64,000 nt of DNA from Buxus sempervirens (lineage: Eukaryota > Streptophyta > Magnoliopsida > Buxales > Buxaceae), in assembly GCA_947561395.2 (NCBI GenBank), contig OX387193.1, positions 16,810,534 through 16,874,533 on the forward strand, given 5' to 3'. The position numbers and the translations under genes were made by a program. Positions 34,789 through 44,415 of the stretch are shown piece after piece. The notes below the pieces were generated by a model, which saw only the letters and a list, made by a program, of their open reading frames with translations, searched no databases and was not told the DNA's origin. Numbering within the stretch: position 1 is the stretch's first letter; each line of letters starts with the position of its first letter.

Positions 34789-35836
34789 TTTCCTTTTACT
34801 TTTGACTATAGTAAGATTTTATTAATAAAAAAAAGGTATTTAGGTTTCATTGCCCTTCTAATATGATTTCATCCAATAAGATAAATGTTTTCTAAAATTA
34901 GGAAAAGTAAGCAACATGAGCACATTGAGAAAAAGTTTAGGGATACATATAGATATCTAAAAATGAAAAAAAAAACACTTATATATGGATTTCTAAAATC
35001 CTTTTTAAATAATATTTTAAAAAGAATATTTTATGCGAAAATAAAAAAAATATTTTCTTAGTTTGTGCTTCTAATAGTAGTAAGTACAGGTATAGATACA
35101 TATATAGATATCTAATCCTTACTATATTTAAAGCAAGAAGGCCTTTGGGAAGCATGCCAAAAACAATGTGAAACTTTCCAAAACAGCCCTTCTTTGCATG
35201 GTTAAGATTCATTAATAATAATGACGTAATTGTCATAACGACTTAATTCCCTTCATTTAACAATTAAGCAGTTTTATAACTGTTCCCTTTACATCTCTTT
35301 TCACATGAAGTATCGCACGTGTAGGGTTGCTTATTGGACTAGACTGGCACCGACACGACATGACCCAACACGCTTAAAGTGTGCCCGTGCGTGGGCCGGC
35401 ACCGACATGGCCCTTGACCCCCTAGCGAGCCACGCCATGCCTAGGGGGGCTGGCAAACAGCCCGGCAAGGCACAGTGGCCCGTGTAGGCCCACTCGAGCT
35501 GTGCCCGCGTGCTGGCCTGTCTTGCCAACACACATGGCTTGAAAAACGGCTAGCCGTTCCCTCCTCCAAAAAAAGTGATTTTTTTGTATTTTTTGACAAT
35601 TTTACCCCTTCCCCCCCCCCCCCCCCCCCCCCCCCAACAACCATATTAGGGGGTATACTTGTAATTGATTGTAAATGACTATTTCTACTTTTCCAACAGC
35701 CAAATAACAGTCGTATTTGAGGGGTAGAAGTGGTAAAAAGCCACATTTGATTTTTTATAAATAGGCCTAACCATTCTCACTCTAAACCACACTTCTTTTC
35801 ATATCTTATCTTCTTACTTTCTTAGTCTTGTTTAGC

Positions 35837-36059
35837 AATTTTACCAATGGCCGGCAAAGTCTACAGAGCGCTCACATTGAGAGTGTCCCTAGGCTAACCA
35901 TTGGCAAATCTCTTAACAAGTTTTTAAGAAAGTTGTAAGTTTTTTTTTTGCTTTATTAATTTTCTTCTTAGAGTCATGTTCAAAGATTTTGCCAATGGCC
36001 GCTAGAGACAAAGTGCTCACATGAGCACATCCCTGAGCCTGACCATTGGCAAATCTTTG
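35837..36059. repeat. Two tandem hairpin units inside the hAT-like element
   Basis: Each unit has a CCAATGGCC motif, a core with GTGCTCACAT or GCGCTCACAT, and CCATTGGCAAAT at the end. CCAATGG and CCATTGG can pair. The copies are about 147 bases apart and roughly 75% alike. Confidence 0.7.
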
Positions 36060-36130
36060 AATAAGGCTCTTACAAAGTTATCAATTTTTTTTTCTTTTTT
36101 CATTTATGCTTCTTCACATCTACATAGAAG

Positions 36131-36204
36131 TTGCAAAAGTGTTACTTGCTTCAATTATTGATTGGACAGTCAAGCAATAATTGAAGCAAGTAACACCTTT
36201 GCAA
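36131..36204. repeat. Hairpin with 30-bp arms and 14-base loop
   Basis: The left arm 36131-36160 (starting TTGCAAAAGTGTTACTTGCT) and right arm 36175-36204 are complementary except at one position. The loop is ATTGGACAGTCAAG. Size and near-perfect pairing resemble a small-RNA precursor, but it sits inside a transposable element and may only be a structural part of it. Confidence 0.85.
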
Positions 36205-36570
36205 TTCTTTGTCTCAGCACAGTTCACCAATATGTAAATATTGTTTCATTTTCAAGAACTATTTACGTGCCATTCATGTTTTACAAAACATTTTTTACTT
36301 TTCTTTTACTCAGGAGAAAAGGAAAAAAGGTTTTGCAGAACATGTATGCTACGTAAATTGTTTTTTTTCAAAAACCTTCTTTAATACTTTTTTCGTTTTT
36401 TATTTTTTATTTTTACATGTGGCCCACAGGCCACGGCCCACCTTTTGCCCTGTTGTGTTGGACATATTGATAAATGAGCCGGGCACAGCATGACCCATTT
36501 CCACAGCGGGCTGTGCAGGGGCGGGCTAAACGTGCCCGTGCTAGGCTGGACTAGCCCGCTAAGCACCCCT

Positions 36571-36935
36571 GTACCTCCCCGCTTCACAGAGGATCCTCTG
36601 TGAAGCGGGGAGGTACCCCCATAAATGGGGGTACATCAGGCAATTTATGGGGGTACCTCAGGTACCCCATTGTTTGCTGTGAAACAGGAAGGTACCCCCG
36701 ATTTATGGGGTACCCCATGCAAACAATGGGGTACCCCATTGTTTATTTGAAGCAGGAAAGTACCCTCGGTTTACGAGGGTACCCTCATAAACCGAGGGTA
36801 CCTTCCTGCTTCACTAAACAATGGGGTACCTCCTTGTTTGCCTGGGGTACCCCATTGTTTCTCTTGTTTGTCTGAGGTACCCCCATAAATCGAGTACCTT
36901 CCCGCTTCACAGAGGATCCTCTGTGAGGGCGGTAC
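36571..36935. repeat. Dense cluster of nested GGTACC palindromes
   Basis: In 365 bases there are: a perfect 46-bp palindrome without spacer (36571-36616) centred on GGATCC; a 9-bp-armed stem (about 36614-36633); GGGGTACC-TCA-GGTACCCC (about 36651-36669); a perfect 24-bp palindrome (36721-36744); and an inverted repeat of about 50 bp per arm centred near 36780 (36731-36830) with few mismatches. Both ends of the cluster carry TCACAGAGGATCCTCTGTGA. KpnI-type GGTACC occurs many times. No protein is encoded. It directly abuts the right end of the hAT-like element. Confidence 0.9.
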
Positions 36936-37118
36936 ACATGCACCTCTTGGTAGAAGTAATTGGTGTTCACCGTGTTCCGGAAGAGTGATAAGTGTAATTT
37001 GCTAAAAAATTAAAAAATAGTGTCATTGTAAAACATGTTGTGTCCACGGACAATGACGTAAAGAAGTTTGTTTCAAGTAAAGTACTAAAGTGATTCTCAA
37101 GTTTGTGATCATGTAATT

Positions 37119-37245
37119 TAATTATGACGGACTGTTTTAATAATTATTGACGAAAGTGACCCTCTTCTGTAATTCCCAATTATGATGGAGTGTTTGTTTT
37201 TACAATTATCGACGAAAAGTGGCCTTTTTCATAATTTCCAGAAGC
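37119..37245. repeat. Imperfect tandem repeat in the cyclin-L upstream region
   Basis: Two units of about 60-75 bases share AATTATGA(C/T)GGA, TTAT(T/C)GACGAAA and GTGGCC/GTGACC with CTTTTTC/CTCTTCTG. The repeat ends just before the likely transcribed leader of the cyclin-L fragment and may be part of its promoter. Confidence 0.55.
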
Positions 37246-37259
37246 CATACGAAGATGCA

Positions 37260-38350
37260 GGGATACCAAGGAGGCAGGGAGCGAGTTCGGAAAAGCTACT
37301 GTTAGGGTTCCACTGCAAAGCTCTTCTATCGTTTGATCTGTTCTTCTCCGTTGACGTGTAGATTCATCAAGGTATTATCTCTGTTCTCTTGTCCCCAATT
37401 AGGGCTTATTATATTTCTACTTTGATTCTACGTTTTTACTAGAAATCTCCTTGCCGAACCATATTAAGTTTGATGGTGAGCAAATTTGGTCCATTCCTTA
37501 CCGACCTTGCTTGACTGTTTAGATATGAAGAAGAATTGTAACAACCATACCTGAAACTTGAGAGCACCGAGTTTTTGTTTAGTCAAATTTGACTCCTTAT
37601 CTTGCAAATTTCTAAGATTGGGTCATGTTCGTGGATCGTGAATTTCGTTATCTGGCAGAAATTAGGGAGCTAACAGAGCTAATATATGATGAGAATTATG
37701 CAATTCAGTTGAATTTTAGTTTCAATTACCCAGCAAAGTAATTGTGATGGCTATTTATTGATCACTATGAATGCCCTAATATCTGAAGCCTTGGTTTTTT
37801 TTTGATTGCAGTAGTTCTTCTAATTCTGTTGAGTCATTTCCATCAATTATGATTTATACTGAGATTGATACATTCTACCTGACGGATGAGCAATTAAAAA
37901 ACTCTCCTTCTAGGAAGGATGGGGTAGACGAAGAAACGGAAATAACTCTTCGAATCTATGGCTGTGATCTCATTCAGGAAAGCGGAATTTTAATTTGATT
38001 GTATCCTATCAGTGAACTTATCGTTTAATAGAACCTTCAGCTAGAGTTTGAGTTGTTCTTTCTCTTCCACATCTTTCTATTTTGTTTTCTTAATGTTATC
38101 AACTATAGACCTCCAGCAGTAATGGCTACCGGCCAGGTTTTATTTGACCGCTTCTACTGCAAGAAGTCATTTGCCCGTTTCGACGTGAATGTCCCATACT
38201 AACCTTTTTCCCCATTGGAATTTTTCCTTCTTATTTCTTTCTTCATTCCTTTAACTTTGTATAAAATAATTTCTTGGTCTTCTTTCATGTATTTTACCTG
38301 TGTAGGAACTGGTTTTAGTTTATTTATTTCTTTTGCAGAGAGTTGCTGCT
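37260..38350 (+). pseudogene. Cyclin-L (arginine-rich cyclin) gene, 5' fragment
   Basis: A leader exon ends before GTATTATC (37371). Coding starts at ATG 37849 with MIYTEIDTFYLTDEQLKNSP, followed by SRKDG and LRIYGCDLIQESGIL, which is the highly conserved N-terminus of plant cyclin L. The frame then runs into TGA (37996-37998) where relatives continue and a donor is expected. Exon 2 (about 38109-38190) encodes PPAVMATGQVLFDRFYCKKS and FARFDVN, and exon 3 begins at 38339 with RVAA. At 38349 the sequence switches to repeat block D, so the rest of the cyclin box is missing. Cyclin L partners CDK11-type kinases in splicing control. With a disrupted exon 1 border, a weak exon 2 donor (GTCCCA) and loss of most exons, this is a pseudogene. 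Confidence 0.8.
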
Positions 38351-39293
38351 CATTTTCTGTACAGTGAAAAAAGAACAAGTTTTCTGACACTTCTCTGTTA
38401 ACTGATCCATCTTCAATATTGCAGGAGCTTCACCACATTCTGACAAGATCAGTATTTCAACTGCATAAACATTTGGGCTAGTTTTTGAGTAGCAACAACT
38501 GCCACTAACAGAGGTATTCAACAAAGCTAGTAATAGGCCTAAGAATTACATTATCTAATTCTTGTTGGTTAGCATCTGTTGCTAGCATTTCCATTATGTT
38601 TTATCTCTGCACTTTTGTCATTTGCTTTCTTTTCTTCTTCCTTTTTTTTTTTTTCTGTTTTTTTCTTCTTCTTCTTCTTTTTTTGTTGTTGTTGTTGTTT
38701 TTGGGTGGTTGATTGTTTAAGTTTGAAGAATTGATCTATTCCAATTTGCCATGCCACCTTTTCTCAGGAGGTTGTGATGTTTGGCTGAAATTTTGCTGGC
38801 GGTGCTGCTGCATTTTTCATGTGTCAAAAAATCTAAAAATTTGAAATAAATCAAGAATTTTTAATTTTTGTTATGAAATAAACTAATAAATATAAATATA
38901 GATAAATATGCACATATCTAATGTAGTCAAGTACATAAGAAATTATTGATTATCTCAACCCAATTCTTTGGTGTAGGATTCTTTGATTTATATTTATTAC
39001 AAAATATGACGAAATTATATATTTTATACTTTTATCTTATACAATTATCAAATTTGTTTAGTAACAAAACAACAGTTATATGTGTAATAAGACCAAAGCA
39101 TATATCATTGTGATCTAGTTCTTAGATGGAAATTTTACCATTTTAATTATCAAATAACAATAATTGTTTTATTGATATGGCTCTATTTTAGTAACAAAAA
39201 ACAATTGTTATATCTAATAAACTAATATATATTTTTAAATTTCTAGGGTCTTTATTTTCTTATAATAAATAGAAGTCGGGACCTTTTTCCAGC

Positions 39294-39618
39294 ATTTGGT
39301 TTCTCATTATGCACCCTTAAAAGTTTAAAGGACTTTAATGTCCTCTAATGACCCACTATCCATATTATCTTTAGAATGCCCTAAGAACTTTAAAAGATTG
39401 TTACCTTAAATAATTAGTCACAACTAATTTTTGATATGTGACACACGTATAACAAGATTTAGTTGTGACGTCCAAAAAAAAGTAGTTGTGAATAATTATT
39501 GAAGGGGATGTAACCTTCTTTCAAACTTTTAAGGGCATTTTAGAGAAATAGGTATGATAGATAGTTAGGGGACATTGAATTCTTTTAAACTTTTAAGGGG
39601 CATAGTGAGAAACCAAAT
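39294..39618. repeat. Inverted-repeat element, third member
   Basis: This is the counterpart of 23039-23361 in the second composite block. Ends are ATTTGGTTTCTCATTATG and its complement, AGTGAGAAACCAAAT. The arms pair over most of their length. Confidence 0.7.
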
Positions 39619-40477
39619 AATAGCCCAAAATCTTTCGTCCTTGCTTTATAGTGGTAATAGGTATATAAGATAAGTGAGGAGATGATAGCCTGACATTTGG
39701 TTTATCGTTATGCCCTTTAGATTTTTAAAAGAACTTAATGCCCGAACTTCCCGCCATGTCTAGTTGTTTAAAATGCCTGTAAAAAATTTAAAAGACTATT
39801 ATATTCCTTAAATAATTTTGTATAACTAATTTTTAATATTTAGAGAAACTGCATGTGCATCCAATATTATATAAATAAAGATGAAAGAGGTGGTTCATCA
39901 TAAGAGAAGGCCCTATCCAAAACCCTAATTTTTATGTTGCTTTTTAAAAGCAAAATGGGTGCCTTTTTATTTTTGATTTTTTTTAAAATGTAAAAAAGCA
40001 TTGCTTTTGGAAAGCAAAAGCAAAAACTACCATGTGGATCCTTAAAGTGTTCTCACCACCAAGGTTTTGAATTTCGGTGCACTTGGGCGTGCAGCCCAGG
40101 GCACCAAACGGACGATTCGCTGGAAAACATATTTTCCAATGGTTTCTGGCGAATCGAACGAAATTTCGGCGGCACGCCGCCGGAAACAGTTCTAGCTGCA
40201 TTTTTTTCGAAAAAAAAAAATTCTAGATTTACAACAACTCAACAAGCATCAGTTATATACTTCAAAATTGCACTTAAATTACCACAAGCATCAATAATAT
40301 ATCTGAAAAATCATGAAAACACAATGTGACATGTAAATGTAATGATCGGGCCCATCGGGGTGATGCTGTGTGCGCTGTGTTTAAACTTTAAATAAAAAAT
40401 GACAAAGAGGATCCAAATTTTAAATAAAAGTAAAACAACAATATATAAAGTAAAAAACATAGAATCATACCGTCGAA

Positions 40478-41684
40478 TCAAACATGAAATAAACGACGTG
40501 GCTCAAACCCTGATCTCTCGCCAATAAAATGACAATAGCGCTTCCATCCCATCCAAAATCCGTATTCTCTCTGATATGCACGGACATGTTGCTCATACTC
40601 CTCCTGTGTTATGTGAGTCATGATACCAACTGGAGGGAAATCATCATAATAGTAGCACGTATCTGGCTCTGGTTGTGGTACTAATGGTGACGGAGGAGAC
40701 GGCGCAGGATAACCGGGATGCTCGTATAGAAGGGCTACTGCTGCAACTCCAATACCAATAGGTACAGGCATAGGATAATAGCCGTACAGATATGGATTCA
40801 CTGGAAAGATCCCAAATGGATCAGATGTCTGCATGTGTGCTCCAAGATATCCGTATGATGTACTGTAACTACTACTATCTGATGAATCTACTGGCCCAAA
40901 CTGCTGAGGATAGTAGGCTGGATAGTGTCCCTGGGTCAGCTGTGGTGGATAGTGAGGATACTGCTCTCCATAAGAACTCGATGATCCTCCAACATCTAAA
41001 GATCTGAAACTCTGTGCCATGGAGGACGAGTCATCGTGAATCCCCGTATGTTGTCTCTCCTTGCCTTTCCTCCTCTGAAAGGAATATCCCTCACTCTCAT
41101 TACGACCTCTACCTCCGTGGTCAGTATCCTGTGTGGTATGATGGAAAGCCGTCTTTCCAGTAAAAGGGCTCAACTCTGGGCCACTGGTGCCAACACCACC
41201 ATAACCACCACTAGCACCGCCATCTCCATCAACATCATCTGAAGATCCGGACTCATCTTCATCATCTGTCTCCTCCTTATATGTTTCCCCTCATCTGTTT
41301 CCTCCTCCTCCTCCTCTTCCTTTGACGATGAAACATGCCTACGGGTTGGGACTGGGGCTGGTGTCGTCGAAGTAGCGGAGGAAGGAACAACTCTGATGAG
41401 GTTATCCAATGAGTCTTCGCGAACCTCCCCCCCTCCTCCTTCATAGCTGCGTCTACATCGATGCCCAACTTTGCTGCAGCATGTGATATGACTGGGCTAG
41501 GACTACGATCAGGCTGATCCATCTCAACACATCTAACCCACTCTGCAAATGGATCCTCGTCATCGACTTCATTACTGAATAACACATTCAAAGGATCCTT
41601 CACAGTCGCGGCGGCGGGGCCGTGCTCTATTTCTAACTGCTTCGTCCTCAGCCTCATGTTATAATGGCATAAGACCAAAAACAT
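40478..41684 (-). pseudogene. hAT transposase C-terminal region, left arm copy
   Basis: Minus-strand open pieces 41684-41277 and 41173-40478. The first begins VLCHYNMRLRTKQLE, followed by DPFAEWVRC, which resembles the tail after the hAT dimerisation domain. The second has a Tyr/Ser/Pro-rich stretch and ends EYEQHVRAYQREYGFWMGWK and FEPRRLFHV. The pieces are in different frames. Compared with the right arm it has Asn for Asp (DPLNVL), Lys for Glu twice, and Thr for Ile at SPFTGK, all single transitions. No catalytic DDE part is present. Confidence 0.6.
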
Positions 41685-42454
41685 TATTTAAATGAATTTA
41701 AAAAACATATATAAATATCATAACTAAAAACATTATTTATCTAATTTAAATGAATTTAAAAAAAATTATATGCATTTTCGGATATAATAATTGCTAAAAA
41801 TAAATTTTTTGTGCAAAAAATAAAACGCCGACACCCATCTGTAGATTGGGTGTCGAACTTCAACATATAATGAAATCAAGACATTCTACAAGCTTTAGAT
41901 CAAAAAAATTTGAAAAAAACGACTTTACCTAATGTGTGCGATGAACGTGGCTTTAATCTCCTCCAAATCCATAAAACCTTGGCTCAAACCACTCTAATCT
42001 TGCTATATGATGAAAAACGACCAAAAACCTTGCAAAAAGAGGGGGAGAAAGGGATTGACGAAACAGTGTTTGTGGTTCGTCAATCCCTTTCTCCCCCTCT
42101 TTTTGCAAGGGTTTTTGGTCGTTTTTCATCATATAGCAAGATTAGAGTGGTTTGAGCCAAGGTTTTATGGATTTGGAGGAGATTAAAGCCACGTTCATCG
42201 CACACATTAGGTAAAGTCGTTTTTTTCAAATTTTTTTGATCTAAAGCTTGTAGAATGTCTTGATTTCATTATATGTTGAAGTTCGACACCCAATCTACAG
42301 ATGGGTGTCGGCGTTTTCTTTTTTGCACAAAAATTTATTTTTAGCAATTATTATATCCGAAAATGCATATAATTTTTTTTTAAATTCATTTAAATTAGAT
42401 AAATAATGTTTTTGGTTATGATATTTATATATGTTTTTTAAATTCATTTAAATA

Positions 42455-43661
42455 ATGTTTTTGGTCTTATGCCATTATAACATGAGGCTGAGGACGAAGC
42501 AGTTAGAAATAGAGCACGGCCCCGCCGCCGCGACTGTGAAGGATCCTTTGGATGTGTTATTCAGTAATGAAGTCGATGACGAGGATCCATTTGCAGAGTG
42601 GGTTAGATGTGTTGAGATGGATCAGCCTGATCGTAGTCCTAGCCCAGTCATATCACATGCTGCAGCAGAGTTGGGCATTGATGTAGACGCAGCTATGAAG
42701 GAGGAGGGGGGGAGGTTCGCGGAGACTCATTGGATAACCTCATCAGAGTTGTTCCTTCCTCCGCTACTTCGACGACACCAGCCCCAGTCCCAACCCGTAG
42801 GCATGTTTCATCGTCAAAGGAAGAGGAGGAGGAGGAGGAAACAGATGAGGGGAAACATATAAGGAGGAGACAGATGATGAAGATGAGTCCGGATCTTCAG
42901 ATGATGTTGATGGAGATGGCGGTGCTAGTGGTGGTTATGGTGGTGTTGGCACCAGTGGCCCAGAGTTGAGCCCTTTTATTGGAAAGACGGCTTTCCATCA
43001 TACCACACAGGATACTGACCACGGAGGTAGAGGTCGTAATGAGAGTGAGGGATATTCCTTTCAGAGGAGGAAAGGCAAGGAGAGACAACATACGGGGATT
43101 CACGATGACTCGTCCTCCATGGCACAGAGTTTCAGATCTTTAGATGTTGGAGGATCATCGAGTTCTTATGGAGAGCAGTATCCTCACTATCCACCACAGC
43201 TGACCCAGGGACACTATCCAGCCTACTATCCTCAGCAGTTTGGGCCAGTAGATTCATCAGATAGTAGTAGTTACAGTACATCATACGGATATCTTGGAGC
43301 ACACATGCAGACATCTGATCCATTTGGGATCTTTCCAGTGAATCCATATCTGTACGGCTATTATCCTATGCCTGTACCTATTGGTATTGGAGTTGCAGCA
43401 GTAGCCCTTCTATACGAGCATCCCGGTTATCCTGCGCCGTCTCCTCCGTCACCATTAGTACCACAACCAGAGCCAGATACGTGCTACTATTATGATGATT
43501 TCCCTCCAGTTGGTATCATGACTCACATAACACAGGAGGAGTATGAGCAACATGTCCGTGCATATCAGAGAGAATACGGATTTTGGATGGGATGGAAGCG
43601 CTATTGTCATTTTATTGGCGAGAGATCAGGGTTTGAGCCACGTCGTTTATTTCATGTTTGA
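42455..43661 (+). pseudogene. hAT transposase C-terminal region, right arm copy
   Basis: Mirror copy of the left arm, reading plus strand: 42455-42862 (CHYNMRLRTKQLEIEHG, DPFAEWVRCVEMDQ) and about 42866-43661 (acidic EETDDEDESG, then ELSPFIGKTAF and a YPPQ-rich region, ending in FEPRRLFHV). A third frame (42730-42969) links them, so two frameshifts separate the parts. The same frameshifts occur in the left arm, so coding capacity was lost before the inverted duplication formed. It cannot make a working transposase. Confidence 0.6.
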
Positions 43662-44415
43662 TTCGACGGTATGATTCTATGTTTTTTACTTTATATATTG
43701 TTGTTTTACTTTTATTTAAAATTTGGATCCTCTTTGTCATTTTTTATTTAAAGTTTAAACACAGCGCACACAGCATCACCCCGATGGGCCCGATCATTAC
43801 ATTTACATGCCACATTGTGTTTTCATGATTTTTCAGATATATTATTGATGCTTGTGGTAATTTAAGTGCAATTTTGAAGTATATAACTGATGCTTGTTGA
43901 GTTGTTGTAAATCTAGCATTTTTTTTTTTGAAAAAAATGCAGCTAGAACTGTTTCCGGCGGAAATTTCGTTCGATTTGCTGGAAACCATTGGAAAATATG
44001 TTTTCCGGCGAATTGTCGGCATTTCACCGGCGTGCCGACGAAATGCCATTCGGTGCCCTGGGCGGCACGCCTAGGTGCATCGAAATTCAAAACCTTGCCC
44101 AGCGATTTCCCCCAGCGAAACACATCGCCGGGGGTTAGGGTACCGAAATTTCGGCAGCATGCCCCGAAACTGTAAACCTTACTCACCACCACCATTGCTA
44201 TTACCTCTAGCACCACTAGCACAACATCATCCCCGCCATTATCACCACCATAGTATAGCTGCTACAACCACTTTCAAGTTTCAACATGACCACACCACTA
44301 CCATTATCATGTAACCACCGGCATTACCACCGCTATAACCACTACCAATGCAATCACCACCATTGCCTTTATTGCTACAACCTGCATCACGCCACCACTA
44401 CCACTATCGCACCAC

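Larger units (their letters stand above)
35322..36570 (+). mobile_element. Non-autonomous hAT-like element
   Basis: The left end TAGGGTTGCTTATTGGACTA matches the reverse complement of the right end (GGGGTGCTTAGCGGGCTAG) at most positions. Subterminal sequence is rich in GGCACG/GGCCCA words, as in many plant hAT elements. Inside are a C25 run (35611-35635), two hairpin-forming copies of a CCAATGGCC...CCATTGGC unit (35837-35914, 35984-36059) and a 30-bp-armed hairpin (36131-36204). No transposase is encoded. A clear 8-base target duplication was not found, possibly because the right end is fused to the palindrome cluster that follows. A truncated inverted relative lies at 27501-27904. Confidence 0.65.
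40062..44181. mobile_element. hAT-derived 4.1-kb inverted duplication (foldback) with target duplication
   Basis: Arms 40061-42062 and 42076-44096 are near-identical reverse complements of about 2.0 kb, separated by 13 bases. Both ends start AAGGTTTTGAATTTCG, a hAT-like end, and the right arm has 85 extra bases ending GTAAACCTTA. The flanks CTCACCACCA (40052-40061 and 44182-44191) are duplicated, and the empty site is seen at about 23802. A duplication of 8-10 bases fits hAT. Each arm encodes a decayed transposase C-terminal region. Terminal 150 bases of the arms differ by indels while the inner parts are about 99% alike. Transcription through the centre would give a long double-stranded RNA. 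Confidence 0.85.
38349..44415. repeat. Composite repeat block, part D, second copy, split by a 4.1-kb insertion
   Basis: 38349-40061 and 44182-44415 together match 22133-24040 in order and orientation. The interruption is the hAT-derived inverted duplication. The left junction lies inside cyclin-L exon 3. Differences from the first copy include absence of the (AC)n run and scattered substitutions. Confidence 0.85.

Noticed and set aside
42730..42969. Separate 79-codon gene in the hAT hairpin
   Set aside because: It is the middle frame of a frameshifted transposase tail, not an independent gene.
40062..44181. Inverted duplication as an assembly or sequencing artefact
   Set aside because: The arms differ at several bases and by terminal indels, and the whole unit has a target duplication with an empty site elsewhere. 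An artefact would give identical arms without this.
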